DNA from: Phormidesmis priestleyi BC1401
GTDB taxonomy: Bacteria > Cyanobacteriota > Cyanobacteriia > Leptolyngbyales > Leptolyngbyaceae
Assembly: GCF_001650195.1 (NCBI RefSeq)
Contig: NZ_LXYR01000023.1
Span: forward strand, 1 to 64,000
Direction: 5' to 3'
Length of the DNA: 64,000 nucleotides
The translations under genes and the position numbers were made by a program. Shown here piece by piece: positions 56,288 to 64,000 of this stretch. Positions within the stretch are counted from its first letter, which is position 1. The number at the start of each line of letters is the position of its first letter. The notes below the pieces were generated by a model. That model was not told where the DNA came from, did not search any database, and saw only the letters and a list, made by a program, of their open reading frames with translations.

Positions 56288-56644
56288 CTAGCCTGTGGGC
56301 TGCTCTCTAGAATCAACCACTTCGCCATTGAGGCTGATGGAGTCAATCATAATGCGCGTCAGCTCTTGACGGTGCCCTTGCTTTTTGCGGGTCTTCTTCT
56401 TGGGCTGCATCTTGTAGACGATGATCTTGCGACCCCGGAGATGTCTCAGCACCGTTGCCTGAACCGTCGCACCTGCCACCAGAGGTTGACCAACGCTGAT
56501 GTCTCCTTCATTTTTGACAAACAGAACTTTGTCGATCGTGAATTGAGCATCGACTTCATCTACGAGACGATTGATGTCATAGAACCGACCTGGCTCTACC
56601 CGCATCTGGGTTCCACCCGCTTCGATAATTGCGTATGCAGTCAT
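56288..56644 (-). CDS. rplU: 50S ribosomal protein L21
   Basis: L21 binds 23S rRNA. The 118 residues start [20 protein letters not shown], with the family signature near [20 protein letters not shown] and [22 protein letters not shown] 56644 is preceded by a short purine stretch. It is first in the rplU-rpmA operon, with about 200 bp between it and the divergent PRC-barrel gene, room for promoters in both directions. Confidence 0.98.
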   Translation of the reverse strand: MTAYAIIEAGGTQMRVEPGRFYDINRLVDEVDAQFTIDKVLFVKNEGDISVGQPLVAGATVQATVLRHLRGRKIIVYKMQPKKKTRKKQGHRQELTRIMIDSISLNGEVVDSREQPTG

Positions 56645-56846
56645 GAAATTGTCCTTAAAAAGTTGCCGTACAGGTAGCGGAAAGCCGCTTTATGAATGTC
56701 CGACCTGGTCCGAGCAGGGATTAGACAGCCAGTTAACCAGTATGCCAAACAAGAAGAAGTGATGTCAACTACTCTGAAAGTCAGGTCTTGATCAAATGAG
56801 TGACGAGATACACTAGAGATTAAGACTTTACGGTGTCTGAGTTTCT

Positions 56847-57827
56847 ATGACGCAGCAACCAGAGGTTGTTAAACAGAGTGAATTGCTAAATCAGTTTGTC
56901 CTCGATCGCTCCACAATGGCGGAGTTAGGACAGGTCGAAGTGCTGTGGATGTATCCCAAAGTGCATCGAGTGCTGGGGTTTATCTGCAAGTCGGGCTGGC
57001 TGGGACAGAAAAAAACGGCGTTTAACTTGGATCAGTTGGATACGATCGGCAACAATGGCATTCTTGTTAACTCTAGACCTGTTGATACAGATGTTGAAAA
57101 AGTCCGGCAACTCGAAACTTTGGTGAATTGGGAAGTTTGGACAGATGCGGGTAACAAAGCGGGAAAAATTATCGATTATCTGTTCAATTTGAGAACAGGT
57201 GTAATTGAGCATTATTTGTTTACAGCTAGCGATTGGAGTGGAATCACTGGAAGCGCTTATTTATTGCCATCTAACTATGTTTTGAAGATTGGAAATAGAC
57301 GAGTGTTAGTGTCTGAAGAAGCGATACGATCGTTCACTCTTTATCGAGAAGGTATTCAAGAAAAGCTCACAAAAATGACAGGCTTTCTTCAAGACGAAAA
57401 AAGTCAGGTGACTCAAGAGTTGCGATCGCTGTTTAATCAAGCCAAAACTGCGACTGGGACAGCTAGAGAACGCGCGCAAGTTCTAGCAGAACAGGCAAGA
57501 GAAAAAGCACAAATTTTGGCGGAACGCGTTAAAGAAAAAACCTACGATGTAGTTGAGCAATGGGATGGATTGGAAGTGACGATCGTGCCTTCTGATATCT
57601 TTGAACCTGATCCTTTAGAAGATTGGGATGACGAAGATTTTATTCAGCCAACGGTGAACGTCCAGGCTCAACCTGTTGTGGATGAAATTGTGGATAAACC
57701 TCCAACAAATAAAGCTGATGTTCTAGACGATTGGGATGATGAAAAGTGTGTTGAACCCTCTGCTAAGCGTCAAATCGAATCCTCAAATAATGAAGATCTA
57801 GAAGACGATGATGACCCTTGGATTTGA
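56847..57827 (+). CDS. PRC-barrel domain protein with acidic repeat tail
   Basis: This is a 326-residue soluble protein of unknown function. Two PRC-barrel-like domains fill residues 12-160 (VLGFICKSGWLGQKKTAFNL, VEVLWMYPK; then VNWEVWTDAGNKAGKIIDYL and YLLPSNYVLKIGNRRVLVSE). A helical, coiled-coil-like segment follows near 170-240 (ARERAQVLAEQAREKAQILA). The tail has repeated acidic Trp motifs: PLEDWDDEDF, VLDDWDDEKC and LEDDDDPWI. PRC barrels often bind photosynthetic or RNA-processing partners (as in RimM), but the role here cannot be assigned. It overlaps the downstream pseudouridine synthase gene by 20 bp, so the two are translated together. Confidence 0.75.
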   Translation: MTQQPEVVKQSELLNQFVLDRSTMAELGQVEVLWMYPKVHRVLGFICKSGWLGQKKTAFNLDQLDTIGNNGILVNSRPVDTDVEKVRQLETLVNWEVWTDAGNKAGKIIDYLFNLRTGVIEHYLFTASDWSGITGSAYLLPSNYVLKIGNRRVLVSEEAIRSFTLYREGIQEKLTKMTGFLQDEKSQVTQELRSLFNQAKTATGTARERAQVLAEQAREKAQILAERVKEKTYDVVEQWDGLEVTIVPSDIFEPDPLEDWDDEDFIQPTVNVQAQPVVDEIVDKPPTNKADVLDDWDDEKCVEPSAKRQIESSNNEDLEDDDDPWI

Positions 57828-59463
57828 CGAGATGGGTCTTCACGTCCCTTCAGATTTTGTTGAATGGGATGGTTCAATCTGTGATTCAATCACTGATTGG
57901 TATGAAGGTGTCTGTCCTCAAAGTGGAGAGCGCTTGAGACTGCCCCGCACCTTGTTTGTAGAAGCGATCGCCAAAGGTTTAATGCAAGCTCTGAATGGGT
58001 CTCAAGAAGGCAAAATGTATGGAGTCTTGCTCGTAGAAACTCCCTTGGGTGAGCAGCGAGTTCTCAAAGCATTTTCTGGGCTGCTAAATGGCAATGGGAT
58101 TGTTGAAGGATGGGTGCCGCCAATTCCGGGGCGCGATCGAGTCGCTTTCGAAGAGGCTCATGCTCTGGCGATTTTAGAATCGATTAAGCAGGAATTGATT
58201 ACTTTACAGAATCTACCAGAGCGATCGCACTATGAATCGCTATTACAAGAGTCTCAAATTCGATGGAAGCAAATGACGCTTCAGCAGAATCAACGTAAAG
58301 GCGAACGGCAAAATCAACGCCAAAGGCTTTCTGAATCTCTGATAGGAGAAACTCTAAAAATAGAGCTTGAGAAACTCGATGAGCAAAGCCGTCAAGATGG
58401 TCTCGATCGACGACATTTCAAACGTCAACGAGATGATGAATTACAGCCCATTAAATCTTTAATCGAGCAAGCAGACAATCAAATTCATCAATTAAAACAA
58501 CAGCGTAAAAAAGTGTCTAGACAGCTTCAGACACAGATGTACGCTCATTACTCGCTGACCAATTTTGCTGGAGAGTCTTTGTCACTTCAACAGTTAATGC
58601 CTGACGGTTTGATGCCGACTGGAACCGGGGATTGTTGCGCCCCAAAACTATTGCATTATGCGGCGACTCATCATCTCAGATCGTTAGCGATGGCTGAGTT
58701 TTGGTATGGAGCATCTTCAATTAGTGAGCAGAAAATCCAGGGAGAATTTTATGGCGCTTGTGTGGAACGCTGTCAGCCATTGATGGGATTTTTGCTATCG
58801 GGATTGCCGCGGAGAAACACGATCGTAGACCTCACTCAAACGCTGCTCATTCTCTACGAAGATCAGGGGCTGATTGTGGTCAATAAACCAGCCGGATTGC
58901 TCTCGGTTCCGGGTCGTTATCGGGATGGTCAAGACAGCGTTTTGAGTCGGCTCCGTCATTTGTTGCCAGACGGTAACGCTTTAATGGCAGTGCATAGGCT
59001 CGATCGAGATACGTCTGGAGTTTTGGTATTGGCGCGCGATCGACCTACTTATCGTCACCTCAGTCAGCAGTTTCAGCAGCGTCAGGTTCACAAGGTTTAT
59101 GAGGCAATGCTGAATGGATTAGTAACTAGAGAACAGGGAGTCATTGACCTGCCGCTGTGGGGCGATCCGCACGATCGACCTGTTCAAAAAGTTGATTATC
59201 AGCGCGGTAAACCTAGCGTGACTCATTTTAAGAGACTGGCGATAGAAGGGAATTTAACGCGAATCGAATTCTCTCCGGTGACGGGACGAACGCACCAAAT
59301 TCGAGTCCATGCCGCCGATTTGCAAGGATTGGGAGTGGCGATTTTGGGCGATCGGCTTTATGGTGATGCTGGCGATCGCTTACATCTCCACGCGAGAGAA
59401 CTGAGCTTTGAACATCCGCAATCTAAGCAGATGCTCCATCTAAAAGTAGAAACACCATTTTAA
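57808..59463 (+). CDS. RluA-family pseudouridine synthase with long N-terminal extension
   Basis: This is a 551-residue enzyme that converts uridine to pseudouridine in RNA. The catalytic domain occupies about 345-551. It includes LLILYEDQGLIVVNKPAGLL, HRLDRDTSGVLVLARDRPTY with the catalytic Asp399, KVDYQRGKPSVTHFK and TGRTHQIRVHAADLQGLGVA. The N-terminal 340 residues are unusual for RluA: a segment GVCPQSGERLRLPRTLFVEA, then a long charged coiled coil (about 135-250), then a Cys-containing linker. The start overlaps the PRC gene by 20 bp; ATG 57832, five bases after that gene's stop, is an alternative. The target RNA is unknown. Confidence 0.88.
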   Translation: MMTLGFDEMGLHVPSDFVEWDGSICDSITDWYEGVCPQSGERLRLPRTLFVEAIAKGLMQALNGSQEGKMYGVLLVETPLGEQRVLKAFSGLLNGNGIVEGWVPPIPGRDRVAFEEAHALAILESIKQELITLQNLPERSHYESLLQESQIRWKQMTLQQNQRKGERQNQRQRLSESLIGETLKIELEKLDEQSRQDGLDRRHFKRQRDDELQPIKSLIEQADNQIHQLKQQRKKVSRQLQTQMYAHYSLTNFAGESLSLQQLMPDGLMPTGTGDCCAPKLLHYAATHHLRSLAMAEFWYGASSISEQKIQGEFYGACVERCQPLMGFLLSGLPRRNTIVDLTQTLLILYEDQGLIVVNKPAGLLSVPGRYRDGQDSVLSRLRHLLPDGNALMAVHRLDRDTSGVLVLARDRPTYRHLSQQFQQRQVHKVYEAMLNGLVTREQGVIDLPLWGDPHDRPVQKVDYQRGKPSVTHFKRLAIEGNLTRIEFSPVTGRTHQIRVHAADLQGLGVAILGDRLYGDAGDRLHLHARELSFEHPQSKQMLHLKVETPF

Positions 59464-59488
59464 AAGTCATAAATTTCTTCTCAGAAGA

Positions 59489-61168
59489 TTACTCGTTGAG
59501 AACTCGAATTTGATAACTGTAGCCTTGCTCGGCTAGAAATAGCTGACGGTGGCGCGCAAATTCTTCTTCACACGTTCGGAGTGAAACCAATGTATAGAAC
59601 TGAGCCACACGACCATCCGATTTAGGACGCAACACCCGCCCCAAACGCTGCGCTTCTTCTTGACGAGACCCATATTTCCCAGACACTTGAATCAGCACAT
59701 CAGCATCTGGCAAGTCTAATGCAAAGTTGCCGACCCGCGATAAGATTAGCCCATCGATCTGCTGATGTCGAAACTGTTCATAGCGACGATCTCGCTCCCG
59801 TTGTGGAGTTTTACCTGTGATTAGTGGCAATCCCGTTAAATGAGCGATTTTCTCTAATTGCTCAATGTATTCACCAATGATTAGAATCCGATGTCCGGCT
59901 TCTTTTTCTAGCAGTTCTTTGATCGTCGCCAATTTACGAGGATTTTCGGCAGCGATGCGAAACTGTTGACGTTTGGGCGCGATCGCGTAAGTCATCTGCT
60001 CGTCTGCATCCTGCGGGACGCGAATCTCGGTGCATTCGGCGGCGGCGATGAAGCCCTGTCCTTCTAATTCTCGCCAGGGCACATCGTAGCGTTTAGGTCC
60101 GATCAGGGCAAACACATCTCCCTCTCGCCCGTCTTCACGAATCAACGTGGCAGTCAATCCCAAACGACGACGGGCTTGTAGCTCGGCAGTGACGCGGAAT
60201 ACGGGAGCAGGCAACAGGTGAACTTCATCGTAGATAATTAAGCCCCACGATCGAGCGTTAAATAGTTCAAAATGCGGCTGCTGCTGATCTTTTTGAGACC
60301 GATAGGTCAAGATTTGGTAGGTCGCTAAAGTGACAGGTGCCGTGTTTTTGGTTTCACCGCTATATTCGGCGATCGAGTCTTCTGAGAGCGAGGTTTTGTC
60401 AAGCAGTTCTCGTCGCCATTGTCGAACCGAGGTAAGACTACTCGTCAGCACAAGCGTGTTTTCTTGCACAGCAATCATCGCCGCCATGCCAACCATTGTC
60501 TTTCCAGCCCCACATGGCAGCACAATCACACCGCTTCCACCTTGCACCCGTCCGGCTTGGTGAAATGCGTCTGCGGCGGCTTCTTGATAGTCGCGGAGGT
60601 CAAACGGTTCGCCAGCGCGACTGATGCGACGAAGCTCGATCGTCAAAGCATCCCCCGTGACATAGCCTGCAAGATCCTCAGCGGGATATCCTGCGGCTAA
60701 AAGGGCTTGTTTCAACACTCCGCGAAAGGCAGCATCGACTTGAAAGAGGCAATCGTTAAGCCGTTCACCCAAGAGAGGAGCGACCTGATCATTGCGAGAC
60801 AAAAGTTCGGCAAGGGGAAGATCGGCAGCTCTAAGCAAAAGGTGAATCTCGTCATCCGATCGTTCAATCACCGTCAAGCCATATCGTTTGCCCAACGCAT
60901 CAATTTCTTGCGCGACTGCATCGGGCATCGGATATTTAGCGTGATCCTGCAGTGCCGCCAACATATCATCAACGGGCATTCCAGCCGCTCGTGCATTCCA
61001 CACGCTCAGGGGCGTGATTTTGTAGGTGTGAATGTGTTCGGGACTTTTGACGAGTTCGGTAAAAGGGGCGATCGCTTCTCGTGCGGCAGTCGCTCTCGGT
61101 GAGTGAACTTCTAAGAGAACAGAGCGATCGCTTTGAATGATTAAGGCATTCTCAGGGAAGTAAGACAT
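59489..61168 (-). CDS. XPB/ERCC3-like DNA repair helicase
   Basis: This is a 559-residue superfamily 2 DNA helicase related to archaeal/eukaryotic XPB. An N-terminal domain of about 195 residues (SVLLEVHSPRATAAREAIAP, HIHTYKITPLSVWNARAAG) precedes the helicase core. That core has LRDYQEAAADAFHQ (Q-like), PCGAGKTMVGMAAM (motif I), YDEVHLLPAP (DEVH, motif II), GLTATLIREDG (motif III) and SRVGNFALDLPDAD with QRLGRVLRPKSDGR (motif VI). It probably acts in nucleotide-excision repair or stalled-fork processing. The bacterial branch often pairs with a Bax1-type nuclease, but no such gene is next to it here. Confidence 0.87.
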   Translation of the reverse strand: MSYFPENALIIQSDRSVLLEVHSPRATAAREAIAPFTELVKSPEHIHTYKITPLSVWNARAAGMPVDDMLAALQDHAKYPMPDAVAQEIDALGKRYGLTVIERSDDEIHLLLRAADLPLAELLSRNDQVAPLLGERLNDCLFQVDAAFRGVLKQALLAAGYPAEDLAGYVTGDALTIELRRISRAGEPFDLRDYQEAAADAFHQAGRVQGGSGVIVLPCGAGKTMVGMAAMIAVQENTLVLTSSLTSVRQWRRELLDKTSLSEDSIAEYSGETKNTAPVTLATYQILTYRSQKDQQQPHFELFNARSWGLIIYDEVHLLPAPVFRVTAELQARRRLGLTATLIREDGREGDVFALIGPKRYDVPWRELEGQGFIAAAECTEIRVPQDADEQMTYAIAPKRQQFRIAAENPRKLATIKELLEKEAGHRILIIGEYIEQLEKIAHLTGLPLITGKTPQRERDRRYEQFRHQQIDGLILSRVGNFALDLPDADVLIQVSGKYGSRQEEAQRLGRVLRPKSDGRVAQFYTLVSLRTCEEEFARHRQLFLAEQGYSYQIRVLNE

Positions 61169-61264
61169 TGCAGATTTGGATTGGTTTAAAGATCGATCCT
61201 AGATCAAGGCTTTTATTTTAAGACCGATTTTATGAATGCGACCGATCGCACGTTTACCCGATGG

Positions 61265-61297
61265 CGTGGAGACGTTCCACCGAAACGTCTCTACACG
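61265..61297. repeat. Imperfect dispersed palindrome between helicase and agrE
   Basis: CGTGGAGACGTTCC...GAAACGTCTCTACACG forms an imperfect hairpin with a two-base bulge. It belongs to the same 'GAGACGTTTC' cyanobacterial dispersed-repeat family as the copy at 7002-7034. It lies 13 bases after the agrE stop and may serve as its transcriptional end. Confidence 0.6.
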
Positions 61298-61309
61298 TAA
61301 TCTCCTTCG

Positions 61310-63418
61310 TTACACCGTTTGTACTAATGGGTAGGGATGCGTTAACTTATCCAACTGCTGCACCAACAAACTGAGGAATAAACCTACGTCTGTGACGACT
61401 CCGACTGATTCGACTGAGCCGCGATCGCTGAGTTTTGTCACCACCGCCGGGTTGATATCCACACACACCATCTTCACCCCAGCGGGAGTCATATTGCCGA
61501 CTCCGATCGAGTGCAGCATTGATGACAGCATTAAAATCATGTCTGCTCCTTCGATCAAGCGGCTGTAGTCCTCTTGAGCTTTGACGAGATCCATTTGCGT
61601 ATCCGGCAATGGACCGTCATCTCGAATCGAGCCAGCCAGCGAGAACGGTACATTATGCTTCACACATTCATAAATAATGCCACTCGTCAGCACACCACTC
61701 TTCACCGTTTCAGCAATGCTGCCATACCTGCGAACCATGTTGATCACTTTTAGGTGATGGCGATGCCCCCCGCGCACTGATACGCCCCGCTTCATATCCA
61801 CGCCCAGAGACGTGCCCATTAAAGACTGCTCCATGTCGTGAACCGCGATCGCATTTCCGCCCAGTAACGCTTGCACATAGCCTTCTCGAATCAGGTGCGC
61901 CAGATGTTCGCCGCCGCCCGTATGGATCACCACCGGACCCGCCGTTACCACAACCTTGCCCCCACGATCGCGAATCTTCCGCAATTCCCAGGCAATTTGC
62001 TCAACCACCAATTCAACCCGACGCTCACTCGAAACCCCCGCACCCATAAAGCTAAATTCTTGGGTGTTGCGCTGTTCACGCGATTCAGTTTTACGGACGG
62101 TGCGAATGCCATCTACGCCAACGACGACCCGATCGCCCATCTGCACATCTCGGAGTAGCTTACAGACGGGAACGCTTTCCTGACTCGACAGCACGATCGC
62201 GGCATCCATGCGCTGTTTCTGCACTTTGAGCCACTGCCCATTCACCCGTACCTCAGTCGGATAAATGGTGGTCACATAAAAGTCATCGGGCGCAACTCCT
62301 GTCTGAGTTACAGTTTCTAGCTCACAGTCACAAATCTCCTGCGGCGGCGGCAACGCTCCCAGGTCAATCCACTGACTCATAATCGTTTCCATTATCGCGT
62401 GAGAAGGAGCCGTGACTCTCACTTCTGCCGAAGAGGTGCTCTGCCGTTGTTCTCCTAAGTTGAAGTTGAGAACCTGGAAACTGCCGCCTGCTTCGACAAC
62501 GATATCCAATGCCTGATTGATCAATCCTGAATCGAGCAGATGCCCTTCTAATCGCATGACACGACTCTCGATCGCCGCACTCGCATGAAGCTCTACCCGC
62601 ACAGGTTCCGTTACGCGCAGCGTCAAACACTTAGACGCACCGCCTGCCTTAAGGAACTCCGTCAAAGGAGTCTCAATCACCCGAAATCCTGCCTTAGAAA
62701 GCTTTTGTCTCAAGTCATCGCTGGCTTTGTTAAGAATGACAATTTCTTCAATGTTGACCGCATTACATGCAAAGGTCACAGCGTCTGGTTCAGTAATCGG
62801 GATGCGCTTCGCTTCGGGCACCCGCATCTCAATCAGTCGATTTGAGTAAGCATCAAACGCAGGCGGATAGTAGAGCAAATAGCCATTGCTCAGAGGGCAA
62901 AAGCACGTATCAAGGTGATAAAAACGCTCATCCATCAGCCGCAGAGACAGCACTTCAATATCTAACCACTTTGCCAAATAAGGGTGCGAATCTAATTCTG
63001 ATCGAAAGCCATACCCTGCCCAAAGCCAGCGCCCTTCTCGATCGAGCAGTGCATCTCCTGCGCCTTCAAAGGGCAAATCTTTCGGCAGTTCATGCACCGT
63101 GTAGCCATTCTCTTCAAACCACTCTTTAAAGAACGGTTCTTCTCCCTGTCGTTCTTTGTGAAAGAAACGGCTCAAAACGACCGTCTTACCCAACACTAAA
63201 CCCGCATTTGCAGTGAACACCATGTCGGGAATGCCCTTTTGAGGCTTCACCAGGTTCACCGTTGCGTGCTGTTGAATGACATTATGCAGCTTTTGCCATT
63301 GTTCAACCGCCCGATCGCGCGACGACTTGTGGATGTTGCCCTCCATCCAAGGATTGATCACATAATCTACGTCGTAGTGATCGGGGGAACACATGAGAAA
63401 CCGAAGCGAGGAAATCAT
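61310..63418 (-). CDS. agrE: Arginine dihydrolase / ornithine cyclodeaminase (AgrE/ArgZ)
   Basis: This is a 702-residue bifunctional enzyme known in cyanobacteria. The N-terminal domain (about 1-285) turns arginine into ornithine, CO2 and ammonia, and the C-terminal LOR/SDH-like domain (from about 290) converts ornithine to proline. The catalytic Cys264 (GGASKCLTLRV) and His168-x-Asp170 (YHLDTCF) match the dihydrolase site known from ArgZ. Other dihydrolase segments are MVFTANAGLVLGKTVVLSRF and FEGAGDALLD. The C-terminal half has VVVTAGPVVIHTGGGEHLAH and GVSVRGGHRHHLKVI. It returns nitrogen from arginine, including cyanophycin-derived arginine, to central metabolism. An NtcA-type site lies upstream. 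Confidence 0.95.
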   Translation of the reverse strand: MISSLRFLMCSPDHYDVDYVINPWMEGNIHKSSRDRAVEQWQKLHNVIQQHATVNLVKPQKGIPDMVFTANAGLVLGKTVVLSRFFHKERQGEEPFFKEWFEENGYTVHELPKDLPFEGAGDALLDREGRWLWAGYGFRSELDSHPYLAKWLDIEVLSLRLMDERFYHLDTCFCPLSNGYLLYYPPAFDAYSNRLIEMRVPEAKRIPITEPDAVTFACNAVNIEEIVILNKASDDLRQKLSKAGFRVIETPLTEFLKAGGASKCLTLRVTEPVRVELHASAAIESRVMRLEGHLLDSGLINQALDIVVEAGGSFQVLNFNLGEQRQSTSSAEVRVTAPSHAIMETIMSQWIDLGALPPPQEICDCELETVTQTGVAPDDFYVTTIYPTEVRVNGQWLKVQKQRMDAAIVLSSQESVPVCKLLRDVQMGDRVVVGVDGIRTVRKTESREQRNTQEFSFMGAGVSSERRVELVVEQIAWELRKIRDRGGKVVVTAGPVVIHTGGGEHLAHLIREGYVQALLGGNAIAVHDMEQSLMGTSLGVDMKRGVSVRGGHRHHLKVINMVRRYGSIAETVKSGVLTSGIIYECVKHNVPFSLAGSIRDDGPLPDTQMDLVKAQEDYSRLIEGADMILMLSSMLHSIGVGNMTPAGVKMVCVDINPAVVTKLSDRGSVESVGVVTDVGLFLSLLVQQLDKLTHPYPLVQTV

Positions 63419-63490
63419 AGAAAAATTAGGGGGTGTGGGGAATTAGACGCGACAATCAGCCTAGTGAATAAGAAATTCACGCGAGTCGTT

Positions 63491-63504
63491 GTAGTTTCAA
63501 CTAC
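63491..63504 (-). promoter_or_regulatory. NtcA-type palindrome upstream of agrE
   Basis: GTAGTTTCAACTAC is a GTA-N8-TAC palindrome that matches the NtcA consensus exactly and is itself symmetric over 12 of its 14 bases (arms GTAGTT and AACTAC). It lies 73 bp upstream of the agrE ATG. On the minus strand, 20 bases after the site, comes TATTCA, a weak -10 at about the spacing of NtcA-activated promoters (consensus 22 bases to TAN3T). The rest of the 63419-63744 gap holds one further imperfect palindrome (63691-63723). Confidence 0.65.
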
Positions 63505-63690
63505 GAAAGTGTATCTCTGTGGAAAGATCCAAGCCGCGCAACAGACATAGATTATCAAATACTGCCTCTGAATATTCTAGAGAGGAAAGGGGGACGATCG
63601 TGCATCTCTCTCATCAGCAATTCCTGACAATCTAAAATCGTTCCTCTGATAGAGGGATTAATTTTGATTTGAGTTTAAAGTTTTCCCCAG

Positions 63691-63723
63691 GTTCACGTTA
63701 CGTTCAAATCGTAAGTGACGAAC
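63691..63723. promoter_or_regulatory. Imperfect palindrome upstream of the partial exported protein gene
   Basis: GTTCACGTTACG and CGTAAGTGACGAAC face each other across a 7-base centre, with TTACG/CGTAA and TCAC/GTGA blocks displaced by one-base bulges. It lies about 20 bp before ATG 63745, at the place of a promoter or operator. It could also be a leader hairpin. Confidence 0.3.
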
Positions 63724-63744
63724 ATTCGTAGAGAGGAAATTCTT

Positions 63745-64000
63745 ATGGGACAGGTTTTTTTAACTCTGAAACAAGCGCTTCACAAAACTGTTGTGCTGAT
63801 TGGTTTAGTGAGCCTTATCTATACAACTGGGTTCTTTTTAGTCGAGCAGTCTAGCTACGCAGATACTACAAAGCAAGCTGTAAAGGAACAACCCTTCATT
63901 CTTGACGAACCTCAAACCGCAACCAACCGCGAAGCCGCTTATCAGGAAGCGATCGAGGAGGTCAAAAAATCAGATGGCTTAGAGAAAGAATATGAGAAAG
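63745..64000 (+). CDS. Exported protein of unknown function, truncated by window edge
   Basis: The first 85 codons are present; the rest is beyond base 64000. GAGAGG lies about eight bases before ATG 63745. The N-terminus has a basic stretch and one hydrophobic helix (VVLIGLVSLIYTTGFFLVEQ), then a likely cleavage near SSYADT. The mature part begins with a Lys/Glu/Ala-rich helical sequence (NREAAYQEAIEEVKKSDGLE). This layout resembles small lumenal or periplasmic low-temperature/stress-induced proteins of cyanobacteria, but I cannot name a family. The gene is divergent from agrE. Confidence 0.65.
   Translation, partial: MGQVFLTLKQALHKTVVLIGLVSLIYTTGFFLVEQSSYADTTKQAVKEQPFILDEPQTATNREAAYQEAIEEVKKSDGLEKEYEK

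Overview
The window is chromosomal DNA from a cyanobacterium, probably a filamentous Leptolyngbya-like lineage, although the genus is a guess. Several things point there: the RNA polymerase beta' subunit is split into rpoC1 and rpoC2; petM (cytochrome b6f), ycf39, a cyanobacterial-type Hfq, DUF4327, DUF2330, an NblR-like regulator and AgrE are all present; and the HIP1 octamer GCGATCGC is scattered throughout. Almost all of the sequence is ordinary core genome. I see no tRNA, rRNA, CRISPR array, prophage or intact insertion sequence.

Layout. 1-4 kb: the edge of an ISKra4-like transposase fragment, an unknown lipoprotein, hisB, a PlsC-type acyltransferase and a decayed DUF2330 gene. 4-9.4 kb: a large triple-GAF histidine kinase, DUF4327, pdxA (whose ribosome binding site lies in a repeat element), petM and an SmtB/ZiaR metal sensor. 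9.6-13 kb: ycf39, nadK, an atypical OmpR-family regulator (NblR-like) and a DUF192 lipoprotein. 13-18.2 kb: an exopolysaccharide block of three GT4 glycosyltransferases and a Wza-like export protein. 18.5-29 kb: a DnaJ-pentapeptide fusion, leuS, cpdA, a CobW metallochaperone with a 2Fe-2S thioredoxin-like partner, cysS, and the tldD/tldE pair. 29-36.5 kb: dapF, hfq, a CPA2 antiporter, a ComFB protein, an L,D-transpeptidase, a small secreted peptide, and an ECF sigma factor with its putative anti-sigma factor. 37-41 kb: a glycine-betaine-type ABC transporter and a membrane-anchored serine hydrolase. 41-52.3 kb: the convergently read rpsT-tatD-rpoB-rpoC1-rpoC2 block. 52.5-64 kb: hisD, aroE, hemB, rplU-rpmA, a PRC-barrel/pseudouridine synthase pair, an XPB-like helicase, agrE and the start of an exported protein.

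The most interesting signals lie between genes. A perfect GTGA-N6-TCAC palindrome, the CRP/SyCRP1-type core, sits upstream of the cAMP phosphodiesterase gene, which suggests feedback on cAMP. A perfect GTA-N8-TAC palindrome, the NtcA consensus, sits upstream of agrE, the arginine-catabolism gene. Two MITE-like elements share an internal core but have different terminal inverted repeats, and one of them supplies the Shine-Dalgarno sequence of pdxA. A DUF2330 relic carries two stop codons where Trp is expected, plus a frameshift. I found no multi-gene cluster that is clearly an undescribed system. The best protein-level leads are the DnaJ/Gln-His-rich/pentapeptide fusion, the hydrolase following rpoC2, and the long N-terminal extension of the RluA-type enzyme. 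All family assignments come from reading the sequence and from memory of the families; no database was searched.
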